DNA of 64,000 nucleotides from Sinonovacula constricta (lineage: Eukaryota > Mollusca > Bivalvia > Cardiida > Solecurtidae), in contig CM017567.1 of assembly GCA_007844125.1 (NCBI GenBank), positions 40,661,190-40,725,189 on the forward strand, written 5' to 3'. The position numbers were made by a program, and so were the translations under genes. Of the stretch, positions 12,318-23,494 are shown in pieces; the stretch's first letter is position 1, and each line of letters begins with the position of its first letter. The notes under the pieces were generated by a model. It saw nothing but the letters and a program-made list of their open reading frames with translations. It made no database searches and was not told the DNA's origin.

Positions 12318-13550
12318 GATCATTACATCCCCTTTGCCTTTGCTGAAATCAGCATGTAAATTATAATAATCTAAATCCAATGACACACTTTGAACTCTGA
12401 ACTCATAATCGGAAGTTGGTAAAATTGGGTCTGAATCAGGTGAAGCGTCAACGTCATTGTCAATGCCACACAAGACCAGTGAGTGAGACCCACAATCTAT
12501 CTCTGAATGGTCTGAATTGCTCATCACTATACGTCACTTCTCTTCTCTTCAATCTTCTTTCTAAAAATGCCGAACATAAAAATTCATGATTTTAAAAATC
12601 AAATGCAAAAGTATAAAATACAAAGTAGAACAAAAAAGCAAACCTACATATTTCAGTTGTCAGCTCAGGTATTTTATATGACACAGCACAAAAATACTTG
12701 AATCAATATTAAAATTTAATTTTACTACTATTTATTATTAAAATAATTATATAAACAATTAGTCACACAAGAATATTAATAAACATTTTAATAATTACAT
12801 TTATTTTTTAAAAGATGCAGAAACAAATTATCATTACTTAACTAATCATTTATTAAAACTGCCATTAATTCAGAATAAGCAGTATTTCTAGGACGGCGGG
12901 ACAAGGCGCAGTAACAACTTACATTTAATTAAATAATTTAATTTTTATCTCTGTATAGAAATGGAACAGTTCATTTAAATACATTTAGTTTAATTAAGAA
13001 AAAGATGCCGAACAAAATGACAAGGTCTATAAACAACGTAGCAAGGTTTGTTTACTTTAGACAAAACGTCAAGTAATAGGGGTGGCCATTTAGAAAAACT
13101 CCGTTTTCATTTGGAATATCATTCCTTAGTTCTAAAGCCGCATAAGGTGAGGCTAAAATTAAATTTATTTTGGTCTTTTAACGTTCAATTTCGATAGAAA
13201 ATAATAAAAATGTTGTAAGAGTTAGCATTGCACTATCGATAACATGCGAAAATACATGCGAAATTGGCCGTCATCACTTTATTATCGAATGAGTAAAAAC
13301 TCACATCTTTTTTTTCCAAGCGTAATCTTAAAAAAAAAACCTGAAAATTTTGGTTCCATATATTGATTCTGTCGTCATTTTTATTGTTAACTATGATCGC
13401 AAATAGTTTCTTCCAAAGATACCAAGGAGACAGAAATAAAACAGTCCTATTTTTTCCGTGTTTTCCGCAAACGCTATTTTATTTTGGGACCAACAAGGGA
13501 AGTTACTCTTGTCGGGTTTGGCATCGCTACTTGGACCCTATTTCAACCAT
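12318..13550. other. AT-rich stretch, no gene seen
   Basis: A short acidic minus frame at 12246-12527 begins inside copy C and has no recognised domain. The rest is AT-rich with no exon signals I trust. Confidence 0.4.
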
Positions 13551-13559
13551 GCATGCACG

Positions 13560-13792
13560 GTGAGTGGCAATAACACCGGGGTATAACAATACCCTCTTGT
13601 TTTTTGTCTATAACTTTAACACACTTTTGCAAATTTGATTTATAGGGATTTCGTATCGGGAAACCATTACTACCAACTTTACAGTCTTTGGTCTGACCCG
13701 GTCGGGGTTTGAACCCACGACCTCTCGATTTGCAAGCCGACGCTCTACCACCTGAGCTATTGCGGCCGGACATCCCTCCGCTTAACCGCTCT
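13560..13792 (-). mobile_element. tRNA-derived SINE
   Basis: The minus-strand head (13688-13770) has an A box TAGCTCAGGTGGTAGAGC and a B box GGTTCAAACCC at tRNA spacing, with TTGCAAA in the anticodon-loop position (GCA, Cys-like). The anticodon stem is mismatched, so it is not a functional tRNA. The tRNA-like head is followed by an unrelated body that ends near a GGGGTATAACAATACCC palindrome at about 13579. The head-plus-body layout is that of a SINE. Confidence 0.7.
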
Positions 13793-13824
13793 TTTGTGTT
13801 TTTTTTATTTATTTCCTTTAATAT

Positions 13825-14585
13825 GATTACTTAAAAAATATTTATTTCTACATTAGATTCATCTTTGTTTAAGATCCAATTTTCCTTGTGTAAAACAAGG
13901 TCATAATAGTTGAGATACCTTAAAAAGTGAACGTCTATCAATTTTCGATTAAGTCCATTAACATTCCATGCAATAATACCTATTGACCCTTGATGACATT
14001 CCTATTAGTGGTCCATATTTTCTCTGGCGTTATCGGTCCCATCACGGTCCTTGTATATGTGTCTATCTACATAAAGTTAATCGCCGACGAGCCTCGTTGT
14101 TCAACCCTTACTATTGAATTTCTGCATAATTAGCCATAATTTATGTCTTCGCTCTCTTATTTCGTGTGGCCACTGAATCCTGACACCTAACTTCTTAGCT
14201 TTCAGTTTCTCTCTTTTTTCAGAAAATAACTTCTTAATATTTTCTCTGGTCATAAAGTCGGCAAAACTTGCGATGAATGGTCTCGGTTGCTTCGCATTTT
14301 CATCTCCCACACGGTTCGCCCATTCGATGTTTATGGTAGAAACCATTTCCGTTCTTAATCCCAAGGTTTTGCTAAAAATCCAGTTTTTACTTTATGTTCG
14401 CAATTTTTGCCATTCTTTTCCGTGTATCCATAGCAAACCAGGTTTTAATTAAGAGATTTTCTTTCTAGCTGAAGAAGTTTGTCTTCAATTTCTGTTTTCT
14501 TCTTGCTTAGCCGCCTCATAGATCTAAGCGTTTGAGTCACACTCGTAACTTGCTTTTTGATGTTCTTATAACCTTCAGCTAAGAA
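13825..14585 (-). mobile_element. LINE fragment: ORF1 with coiled coil and the first codons of ORF2 endonuclease
   Basis: Reading the minus strand from 14585 there is a Lys/Glu-rich heptad region (VTSVTQTLRSM...KKKTEIEDKLLQLE), a stop where a DNLVFYG-like strand would begin, then a frame (14101-14364) with RPFIASFADFMTRENIKKL and IRERRHKLWLIMQKF. That order is typical of L1/Tx1-type ORF1 RNA-binding proteins. About 110 bp beyond the ORF1 end a new frame gives IIAWNVNGLNRKL and, further on, YDLVLHKENWIL, the start of an APE endonuclease (normally WNVNGL, then LQETWL, with the catalytic Glu). Here HKENW shows the LQE region drifting. The element breaks off near the SINE at 13792. Internal stops make it dead. 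Confidence 0.8.
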
Positions 14586-14599
14586 TCAACACGTCTATA

Positions 14600-15010
14600 T
14601 AACAATATTTGTGTTGCCCAAGATTTTATAATTGTTTATTTAGTGCTTATCAAACTCTTTTGACTTAACCATCAGCGCAATTGATTCATCATATTAAATA
14701 GAATTAATGTTGTTTAATGTTAAGTTTAATCAACCATCATTTTTCCTCATGTTTTGTATTAGTTGTAATTGGTTTTAGTAGTTTGTACATATTATAGAGC
14801 ACCTAAGGTCGAGCACATGTTTGTAAATAAAATGTTCATCTAAACCCAAAGAACCCAATAAAGGGTATCAATTCATTTTCATTGTAAATGTAGTCAACTT
14901 AAGTAAAGTCAATGACGCCTTAATACCAGGGCTGTTTTTTTAAGTCACTGTAGTGTCGAGAGCGGTAGATTCGAACATTAGAGTTCAAGAGCAATCTGCC
15001 CGAGCACAAA
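14600..15010. other. AT-rich stretch, no gene seen
   Basis: Contains AATAAA-type signals (for example near 14826 and 14860) that could be old element tails. No coding evidence. Confidence 0.4.
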
Positions 15011-15014
15011 CTGA

Positions 15015-15830
15015 CAGTTAGGTCTGAGGGCTGTAAAGCTAGGTCTGAGGGGTTATAGTCTGGTCTGAGGGTGTATAGTATGGTCTGAGGTGTATAGTAT
15101 GGTCTGATGGGTGTATAGTATGGTCTGAGGGCTGTATAGTATGGTCAGAGGGTTATAGTCTGATCTGAGAGTGTATAGTATGGTCTGAGGTGTATAGCAT
15201 GGTCTGATGGGTGTATAGTCTGATCTGAGAGTGTATAGTAGGGTCTGATGGGTGTGTAGTATGGTATGATGTGTCTATAGTCTGGTCTCAGGTGTAAAGT
15301 ATGATCTGAGGGCTGTATAGCTAGGTCTGAGGGTTGTAGTATGATCTGAAGGTGTATAGTAGGGTCTGAAGGTGCATAGTATGGTCTGGTGTATGTACAG
15401 TATGGTCTCAGATGTATAGTATGGTCTGAAGGTGCATAGTATGGTCTGGTGTATGTACAGTATGGTCTCAGGTGTATAGTATGGTCTGAAGGTGCATAGT
15501 ATGGTCCGGTGTATGTACAGTATGGTCTGAAGGTGTTTAGTATGGTGTGTATAGTATGGTCTGAGGTGTATAGTATGGTCTCAGGTGTGTTGTGTATGAT
15601 CTGAGGTGTGCATAGTATGATCTGAGGGTGTATGATATGGTCTGGGGGTGTATAATATGGTCTGAGGCGTGTATAATATGACATGAGGGGTGTATAGTAT
15701 GGTCTGAAGGTTTTAGTCTGTTCTGCGGGCATATAAAATAGCCTGAGGGTTGTATACTATGACATGAGGGGTGTATAGTATGGCCCAAAGGGATAATGAT
15801 ATGGCATGAGGGTTTGGTGGGTCAATGTCA
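15015..15830. repeat. Minisatellite, TATAGTATGGTCTGAGG-type unit of about 17-21 bp
   Basis: Some 40 imperfect copies of TATAGTATGGTCTGAGGTG, with longer blocks copied locally (for example the 60 bp step seen at 15361, 15421 and 15481). Two minus-strand frames of 195 and 83 codons repeating YYTPSDHTIH come from the repeat and are not genes. Confidence 0.95.
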
Positions 15831-15851
15831 ATGTTATGACTGAAGAGGGGT

Positions 15852-16397
15852 AATTCACCTTTCCGCGAGATCTTTAAATAGATATTACACATTGTGTATT
15901 AGCATGTATTTAGCCAATCACATCGCGTTGATTGACACTTTACCTACGTTATGCTGATTCTCACTTACACATTGTCCCACAAACAATCATTTTGAGAAGC
16001 GATCAGTTTAAATCTGTTTGAGCCTTTGGTTCAATTTAATAGCAACAGGGTTGTTTGTTGTTTGTGGTTTGCAAGGAATCGTACGTTGCTGTAATCGCTT
16101 CTCTGTTTGCATCTTAATTAAGTTTATTGGATGAGGCTTGTCCATTTCTGCATCGAAAGGTAAAATCTCGCTGTAGCCAGCAACAACTTTCTTTCATAAT
16201 TTTGTGGCATGAATGCATCATTGGGTGAAACTGTCTTAATCTTCATCTAAACATCTCCATGACAAGCTTTTTGCATTTGGGAGATATCAAATTAAAATAT
16301 TTTCGCGGAACTGTAAGATAATCCGTAAGATCTATCACTTGAAACCAGGTTGTTTGTGGGCAAGGGGGCGGGGCTTAAACTCGTGGAAAGGTGAATT
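15852..16397. mobile_element. Short inverted-repeat element (MITE-like), 546 bp
   Basis: The left end reads AATTCACCTTTCCGCGAG and the right end, on the minus strand, reads AATTCACCTTTCCACGAG: 17 of 18 identical in inverted orientation. There is no coding capacity. It directly abuts the minisatellite. The outer flanks (GGGGT and GTCTG) do not give an obvious target duplication. Confidence 0.75.
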
Positions 16398-16399
16398 GT

Positions 16400-17220
16400 C
16401 TGACGTGCAGGGCTATCGAGTGTAATCTGTAATGAGGCGAATATACATGTAATACATAGCCTGATGGGCTTTTATACGTCTTAAAGGGCTACATCCTGGT
16501 TTGTGGTGAATAAAATATAGGCTAATATGACTAATATGGCTACGGAATGATGATGCAGACATAAAGTGGAGTAGACTCAGTATAAGCATACAGTACAAAT
16601 GGCAAGTTCCTGACATAATCTTGGATTCCCCAAAATGATCGGCTAAATATCGGGGAAAAATACAATTTTTAAAAAAACATTTATTTTCCTCTGAACAATG
16701 ATATATCTCATATGGTTAGCAAACTGCGCAGTCCAAAACTAAGACACCATGAAAAGTACTAAGCAACAGAGTATACATCTATTGCAAAGTACCAATTTTG
16801 AACTGAAGTGATTGAATTATTCTAACTGCGAATTAATGATTTTTTATATGATACAAGGGGTTAAACTTATATAATTATTGGCATATTTTAAGCTGATCCC
16901 AAAGATTATATATATTATTGAATCGTTATCTATAGTTAATGATTGAAATAAAACAGTTGGTATAAAAACGTACGCGTTAAGATAGTTTTATCATAAAAAT
17001 AAATAAAATAATACTTACAGGACAAATCTACAATTGCTGCCATTGTTTACTTTAATTTTCAAACTTCCCGCTGAATTGTAAGAATTTAAAATCGCATTTT
17101 TTTCAGCTACAACTTTGCATGAGTTTAGAGTTATCTCCCTTGCCGTGCCAATTGGCTAAATAGTCGTATTTTCGGTTTGGGGCCATTTTGGCCCCGATTC
17201 TAACTGTAAGAAACCGCTAA
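16400..17220. other. AT-rich stretch, no gene seen
   Basis: No exon or repeat recognised apart from a GGGGCCATTTTGGCCCC palindrome near 17180. Confidence 0.4.
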
Positions 17221-17422
17221 TAATATAGAACATATAAGGTAAACGCTAAAACGGGGCTATGATCGCTGGATGAGAAGAGAAGTGATTTGGTTTAACATAG
17301 ATCGGTTTAATAAACATAGCTATTTGAATTTAAAGTATTGTATATACTTTTATTTGTCAACAATGTATACAATTTGTGAAAATGTCGAAATTATTAAATA
17401 AATTTGTAAAGTTGCTTACGAA

Positions 17423-17734
17423 ATGGCAATTGAAATCGGATCTACGCTGGTCGTGTTGAAAAGTGATGGTGTTATTTCACTCGCTTTATTGAACATTGTT
17501 AATAACTGTTGGTATATTGTGCTGTTGCGATATAATAAAGGTAGAAGAAAGTGGCATTTTTGTCGCAATTCTTCGGTTATAAAGAACTGTTCTGGCATAA
17601 AAAGTTCAACAAACTTAATTATTATAATTATTTTAAAAAATACGGCCATGTGCAAGTTATTTAATGATAATAATTTTCCTACAAACGGACGAGGAATAAT
17701 TTCATTTCGAGTGCATAACAGCACAGACGATTAA
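17423..17734 (+). CDS. Unrecognised 103-codon open frame, doubtful
   Basis: A plus-strand frame with ATG and stop, 103 codons, starting MAIEIGSTLVVLKSDGV. No signal peptide, domain or homology is recognised. There is a hydrophobic stretch near residues 15-35 and an isoleucine run near residue 68. The opposite strand is open over almost the same interval (102 codons), which suggests chance openness. It sits in intergenic DNA next to a local duplication. I would not treat it as a gene without expression data. Confidence 0.12.
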   Translation: MAIEIGSTLVVLKSDGVISLALLNIVNNCWYIVLLRYNKGRRKWHFCRNSSVIKNCSGIKSSTNLIIIIILKNTAMCKLFNDNNFPTNGRGIISFRVHNSTDD

Positions 17735-17746
17735 GGATATATAGAA

Positions 17747-18120
17747 ATGAATGTGTCGCTGACAATAAAGAACATATAGGGAAAACGCTGACGTGGGTGT
17801 TTCTTTTAAACCTTATGTTCTGGTCTAAAAATTCCAATAAGTATAAAACAATATATTATTTTAGAAATCATTTATCCTCACATGTTTGTTTTTTTATGCT
17901 TAGCTATTACAATAATGGCCCGACCTGCCTAGCGAGTGCTTAAAAATGCTAACGATATAGGCTATATAGGAAAGACGCCGACAATGAAGAACATATAGGG
18001 AAAACACTGACGAGCCTGTTTCTTGTCGTTATTTTCATTTTAAACCTTATTTTCTGGTATAAATATTAAAAGAAGAATACAACAAAATATTATAAGGAAA
18101 TCATTGATCTTGTTTATTGT
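17747..18120. repeat. Tandem duplication, about 230 bp period
   Basis: GACAATAAAGAACATATAGG then GAAAACGCTGACG at about 17760 recurs as GACAATGAAGAACATATAGG then GAAAACACTGACG at about 17980. Both are followed by AAACCTTAT, TTCTGGT and a similar AT-rich tail. A fainter relative lies near 17225. Confidence 0.75.
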
Positions 18121-18335
18121 AAATTGTAATAAATAAAATGAGGGGTTAAGGATGCAAACAAGAAAGATATGCGGTACAGATAATAAATAATTTATTCACA
18201 AGTCCTTAAAATACGTTACAAACAAATATTTTGAAGATATAATAGCACATTTTTGAAATTGTATACATACATTAAGCACCTGCTAGCACAGTTATTCAAA
18301 CAAACATGGAAAAAGGAATATAATAAATGAAAACA

Positions 18336-18361
18336 ACACACACACACACACACACACACAC
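18336..18361. repeat. (AC)n microsatellite
   Basis: About thirteen AC dinucleotides. It would lie in the 3' untranslated part of the minus-strand gene that ends at 18416. Confidence 0.95.
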
Positions 18362-18415
18362 GTGTCTGTTTCCAAACACAACGCAGATATGAAAGCAAAG
18401 TTCTAGAAATAAAAA

Positions 18416-20935
18416 CTAGCATGAATGATAGCACACACGGAGATTGTTCTTAAAGTCCATCAAACTCCTCATCCTCTGGAACTTCGTTGCTTCAAGAACC
18501 ACGTCTCCATGGCTGCCTCCTGGAAAAGGTCAATGCAGTAAAAATGAGAAGGTACTACAATGTTTGTTTCTGCAAAAGAAATAAAGAAAACCAAAGTAAA
18601 ATCAAAGTTAGTAGGGATTTCAATATTGACAACCCCTCCATAATAAGTGACACAAAGGCAAATGATTTCTACAAACTTTTAAGCCTTTAATTTTTATCCA
18701 ACCTAGGATTGAACATGGCGCCCCTAAATCTGCAAGTGCATGCTCTACCTCTGAGCTGTGTACTTTATGTAAGTATTGTTGGTCCGGCCGAGTCGCTGTG
18801 AGTGTGGCCCGGTCAACTTTGTCATCATTACATTACATCATTAATAGGTGGAGAGCATCAAAATAGTTGCAAGATACATTCCTGAATTAATACTCTTCAG
18901 TCTTTGGAAACCTTCATTACAAGCAGTTTTCCTCGTTCAATTATTGAATTTCTGCAAAACCCCTGCAAAACCATGATGCAAGCATAATATATATTTGTTG
19001 CCTTTCATTGCAAGAATTATAAGAAATCCAGTTTTTTCTGTGACTGTAGCATGCATTTTTGAAATTTATGCATATTTGTAATCTTAGGACATGCGACTCA
19101 CTCTGTTCGATAGATTTGTCTGAAATGTGATATAGCTTGTCATTTGTTAAACTGGCATCATTATTTTGTTCTTAACTGGAATTTTAATACTAAAGCATTT
19201 TAAGGCAGAAGTAACTAATTGTTGCTTTCAAGTTTCATCAATTCTAATATTGAGGCTTTTATATGGGAACTACTTTTGGCACATGTTAATAGGATCACCT
19301 CCATGGCAATGTCAGAGATTATGTACAGCAGTAAGGGAGACATTTATCATGCCTTTCTTTTGTCATTTCATTATTGTTTTGTTTCATTTGTTTTAAATAT
19401 ATTTTCGTTGTCATTTGTAGATATTCACAAAGAAATAAAGTGGACAGCCTATTATATATGGCGTTTCTTGGTCTTTCACCTGCTTTATTGGTTTAACTGA
19501 CCGTGCATGGCAATACACCAAAGGAAGCTCAACTTCCTAGTGCAAAAATAGTTTCAAATTGGTTGGCTTAATAGTGGTGCAATAATTTTAATAATGATGT
19601 GTGGTTCTATGCCTTAAGTTAATATATTAAACACTGACTAGGCCACTATCACATAGACAGTCATACTCAGGCCCATGATGGAGAAAAAATGCGTATTAAA
19701 TTCAATAATATCTTACATTGACCTGACTGTTCTGCATCTCCTTTCTCCTGAACTCCATATTGGCGTCTTTTCTTGCTAGGGGGCTCATCCTACAAACATG
19801 CACAGTGTTAATTTATGATAGAAAACTTCTCTTAGCAATGCTACAATGTAATACCTGATAAACTAGATATTTAAGCAAAACTTATTAATTTATTACATAT
19901 CTGAGGTCACTTTAAATATGGTGTTTTTCTAAAAGTAAGATTTCTATCTTACATCGGCATTGCTCTAGGGAAGGCAACTTTGTAAAGGGCCACTTACCCC
20001 TGGTATTTCATGCAGGCATTTCTGTTTGCTTTGCCTCCCAGGCATATGGGCCTCCTCCTCTGACGGAGGCATTTGTGCCCCATCCTCCGACTATGGATAA
20101 ATACATACATGCACAGTATTTATTTCTCTTAGCAATACAATAAAGTAATATTTGATAATGTTTATATTTTTAACAAAACTGATTAAATCTTCTGATAAAC
20201 AACATGTATGTGGTCAATTTACTTATGGCTGATGTTTTTCTACAATTACAGTTTCAACATGAGAAAAATAACTTGAATAAATTAACAGTTCTATACCTTA
20301 ACACCTGAAAAAAAAACATTTACCACCTGAGGCCATTCACTTAAAAATTGACAGTAACATTTTCAATAATATTCTTCAATATTAAAATCTCAACACGATT
20401 TAAATGAAATTTTTACATAAAAATCTTAAAGTGATTTACAACAGGCTTGTTCCAAATCTAAATATTTAGAAATATGATGTACGCTGTGACACAATACAAT
20501 TGGCTTATTTGTCAAATTTCAGAAAGAAAATGACTGTTAAAAATGATTTTTTGTTTAGATTTCATATAGCAATCCTGTTTAATAGAGCCAATGACAGTTT
20601 ATTACAGCATACTTAACCTTTATACAACCCTTTGGTAAAGAGCATGAATTGCAGGGGTGCCTGTGGTCGATTGGTTGAGTTTTCTGACCACATGGGCACT
20701 AACCACGTGGGTTAAGTTCCAGTCCGTTGGCAAACTTTCATGTGGGGAGGTTCGACTTGCAGTTACCCTGCAGTTTGGCTAGAATTTTCCTACATCAAAA
20801 ATAACTGGACGTCGCTTTAATGACCATAATTGTCACTTTAACAACAAATAACAAAAATTGAGCCTCTAATTACAATAAAATGAAGTTAATAAAACTTATA
20901 CCCTCGATCTTCCGTTTGAGTTGCTGGCTACTGGC
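18416..20935 (-). CDS. Last four exons of a small, charged, probably nuclear protein
   Basis: Four minus-strand exons with good borders and matching phase: 20902-20935, 19998-20090, 19723-19789 and 18416-18519. Borders include ATAG|TC, GGG|GTAAGT, GTAG|GA, CAG|GTCAAT and CCAG|GA. The joined reading runs through an acidic, proline-rich part (SEDGAQMPPSEEE), a basic cluster DEPPSKKRRQYG that looks like a nuclear localisation signal, and ends KFQRMRSLMDFKNN...CYHSC with TAG at 18416-18418. An AATAAA signal on the minus strand lies near 18190. I do not recognise the family. The first listed exon is short (34 bp) and least certain. Upstream exons were not found; the start may lie beyond the transposon copy at 21.2-21.7 kb, near 22.2 kb. 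Introns hold two tRNA-like repeats. Confidence 0.55.
18697..18768 (-). repeat. tRNA-like (Cys-like) degenerate copy
   Basis: On the minus strand: AGCTCAGAGGTAGAGCATGC (A box), CTTGCAGAT in the anticodon-loop position, and TTCAATCCTAGG (B box). Stems are poorly paired, so this is a tRNA pseudogene or SINE head inside an intron. Confidence 0.55.
20654..20730 (+). repeat. tRNA-like SINE head, degenerate
   Basis: TGTGGTCGATTGGTTGAG fits a pol III A box and GGGTTAAGTTCC is a decayed B box at tRNA spacing. It lies in the intron between exons at 20090 and 20902. Confidence 0.45.
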
Positions 20936-21204
20936 CTGTAGTGAATGTAAACAAAGTGAATAAGTGTCATCGTTTTTCTTTTTGAAGTATTTTGCCCATA
21001 TTCACCAACCATTCTTAAGCCTTTGTCATGACTTAAGCCCAAGTCACAAGTTTCATACCAACAAAAACAAGCTTATGCATGAAGTTTCAGTGTGATTTTA
21101 AGCTGAAAGTAGCAAAGTTAAAGTGTCATGCAAAATAAAGACATGTAGCTAAATACATAATGAAGATACTGTGGATTGAAATCCATGACTTGAACAGTTC
21201 TTAT

Positions 21205-21699
21205 TTAAAGGTGCTATATGACAGTTTGGACCAACAATATTTTCATTAAACATCTTAATAAACTATTGTTACATGAACAGATATCGCACGATGCTGTTTA
21301 TTAATGTCCTACACCTGTCTTAAAAGTGTACCCTAACGCAACATTCGCCATTACAAACATGTATTCCATATGAGCCACGCTGCACAGTTAGCTATTTTGA
21401 TCTAAGAAAAACATGTGACCACTTATGCTTCAGTTCATCCACGTCATCCGCCATCACGTCGATTTCTTTTTTAGCAGAAATCCCAATCTTTCTTATTTAT
21501 AGATTTAATAAGAATGAACGTGTTCAGTGCTGATTAACGAGTTTTATTGCCCTGAAATTGAGGTACTGCTGAAAATCGTCAGACCTTAGACTAACGTGTT
21601 ATGTTTTTTTCTTAAGAAATAAGGCACACATACCCCACACAAACTTCAGATATTGTTACATATATTAGATGAAGGCAAACTGTCGCATACCACCTTTAC
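21205..21699. mobile_element. TTAA-flanked inverted-repeat element, copy D (inverted relative to A-C)
   Basis: Left end TTAAAGGTGCTATATGACAG; right end on the minus strand AAAGGTGGTATGCGACAGTT. The body runs in the opposite sense to copies A-C: CATATGAGCCACGCTGCACAG and CATCACGTCGATTTCTTTTT are reverse-strand matches to their GTGGCTCGGATAGG and AAATAGATATCGA regions. The right TTAA has changed to TTAC. Confidence 0.75.
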
Positions 21700-22173
21700 G
21701 AATGGCTGATGAATACGAAGTATGTTCGTTAAGTTCTTGGACAAGTAAGAAAGCCAAACAGGATGGTTGCTGATTACCGTAAATTTTATGTTATCGTAAT
21801 CGGTAGAATATTTCTGATGCACATGTAAACCATTATAAAAAGAACTATAGTAAAGTTACCATAAAACAAATACAACAACTACCACTACCACGCCGCAGAT
21901 TGACGACGTTACACGTCACAAATTAAAGCCACCCATTAGTTCGAAATCAACTAAATAAAAGAAGATAAACCCATTACATATGAAAATATAGCTCTCCATT
22001 TGAAGATGTTCAAATTTTGAGCATAGTAGAACCTAAATTAGACCCCGATTGCGATCGATATAAACCCCAATATTTGTTTGTGGTAGAAAACTTCCGACAT
22101 TGTACGAATAATAATCGCGTACGATCGACGAGCTCGTAAAAATCCCGATATTCTTACCACATGATTATTTACA

Positions 22174-22186
22174 ACGCATGCGCAGT
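22174..22186. promoter_or_regulatory. NRF-1-like site in a CpG-richer patch
   Basis: CGCATGCGCAG is close to the known NRF-1 consensus (TGCGCATGCGCA) and sits in a stretch (22070-22220) richer in CpG than its surroundings. A GTG|GTAAGA donor on the minus strand at about 22157 could end a first exon of the minus-strand gene at 18-21 kb. Promoter function is inference. Confidence 0.3.
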
Positions 22187-22628
22187 TTATCGTTAGTGCA
22201 ATGGCGAATGCATAAAACATGACGATGCTGAATCGAAAAGCTTATTTGACTGAATCGAAGATATAGTGTCGAGAGCAAAATGTGCAAGGATAAAAAAATA
22301 AGACAGGAAAATACAACAGAACTTGAATCAGTCGTAGGACGAAAAAAAAGGATTTTACGAAACCGCCACAGCTAGAAGCGATCAGCATACAACAACTTGT
22401 AACAAGTAGGTCAATTTTCTACTTTCGCTTTCTCAGTGTCTGAAAACTTGTTAAAGTCTTTCTGTATGCATACGATTTTTTTTCCTAATGGTTAGTGTTT
22501 GTTTGTTCTTGGACCATTATAAAACTTGTGTTCATTGCATGTCGATGAGTGCTCACTTCTCTGACGTAATTCGTTCATAAAATATAAGACCGTGTAAGCA
22601 AAAATTAAAATTCACTAAACACATTGAT

Positions 22629-22718
22629 TATTTATATGTTGTTCAAACTTATAGTTACCTTATTACTGCCACTTAATTTATTTATATGTTGTTCAAACTT
22701 CAAGTTACCTTATTGGCA
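22629..22718. repeat. Tandem duplication, 50 bp period, two copies
   Basis: TTTATATGTTGTTCAAACTT followed by AGTTACCTTATT occurs at 22631 and again at 22681. Confidence 0.85.
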
Positions 22719-22901
22719 GGTTTCATCAAACCAAAAGAAACAGGGATGGATCCCTCCTCCACCAAACATGCAGGTATAAAGGTTGTGGAAACACATGCAT
22801 GCAAGCTCAAATAATGTGTGATATTAAACAGTGGTGTATAGTAGAACATGTCATTCAGGGTGAGCATTTTTTGATAGAAGAGAGAAGTGTAGCGGTTCAC
22901 T

Positions 22902-23100
22902 GCAGTGGCGGATCCAGAAATTGTGGGTGGGGTTTGAATCAAGATCCATTCAACTTAAGCGCAGTAAATACTCGATGTATATACACAGTAAGATACCCTA
23001 ATGTTTTTAAGCTTACATGTATGTGCTTTCACGATTCTACTCATTTACCTGGCTGGTCGGGCCCCCGCTCCCAAATCCCTTTTTCACTGGTAGTTTATTC
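22902..23100. mobile_element. Possible short transposon starting GCAGTGGCGGATCCAG
   Basis: CAGTGGCGGATCCAG followed by a G-rich run is a sequence I associate with the ends of short repeats dispersed in many invertebrate genomes. A C-rich run (GGTCGGGCCCCCGCTCCC) lies 150 bp downstream. I cannot pair the ends into a clean inverted repeat, so the boundaries are approximate. Confidence 0.3.
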
Positions 23101-23103
23101 ACC

Positions 23104-23180
23104 GAGCCTCTTTAGCTCAGTTGGTATAGTGATCTACTAGTATTGGGGAGGTCTGTGGTTCGAATCTTGAGGAGGTTCAC
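23104..23180 (+). repeat. tRNA-like sequence, probably pseudogene or SINE head
   Basis: GAGCCTC at 23104 pairs with GAGGTTC at 23172-23178 (seven pairs, one G-U). TAGCTCAGTTGGTATAGTGA is a good A box, GGTTCGAATC a good B box, and TTTTT follows as a pol III stop. The T stem has mismatches, and positions 8-9 hold extra T residues if the seven-pair stem is used. An intact tRNA is therefore unlikely. Confidence 0.5.
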
Positions 23181-23494
23181 TTTTTCACGCTCTTTTCCAT
23201 TTCCAATTAGTGTGTTAAACCAATATTAAATAATTAAACCATTCATTAAATCAGAAAATTGTCTTTCACATAATATGTACAGAGCTTTAATATAATTTTC
23301 ATATGAGTTTACAGGAAATTAAAACCTGAGCGCTAAAGATGACCCTTATCCGATATGTGAGATGGATTAGTGCCGGAGAACATCAAGTCTTTGCTGCCAC
23401 TTGGCTCAGGAGTTGTTTTTGGTTTTTTTTTCATTTAAAGATGCCAATAAAAGCAACTAACTGCAAAGCTCATATGTTAGTTTTTGTTGTTGTT

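Noticed and set aside
13688..13770. Functional tRNA-Cys
   Set aside because: The anticodon stem is mismatched and the tRNA part continues into an unrelated body, so a SINE is the better call.
15145..15788. 195 and 83 codon minus frames rich in YYTPSDHTIH
   Set aside because: They come from the TATAGTATGGTCTGAGG minisatellite.
17180..17200. GGGGCCATTTTGGCCCC as a regulatory palindrome
   Set aside because: A single short palindrome with no context; expected by chance in a window of this size.
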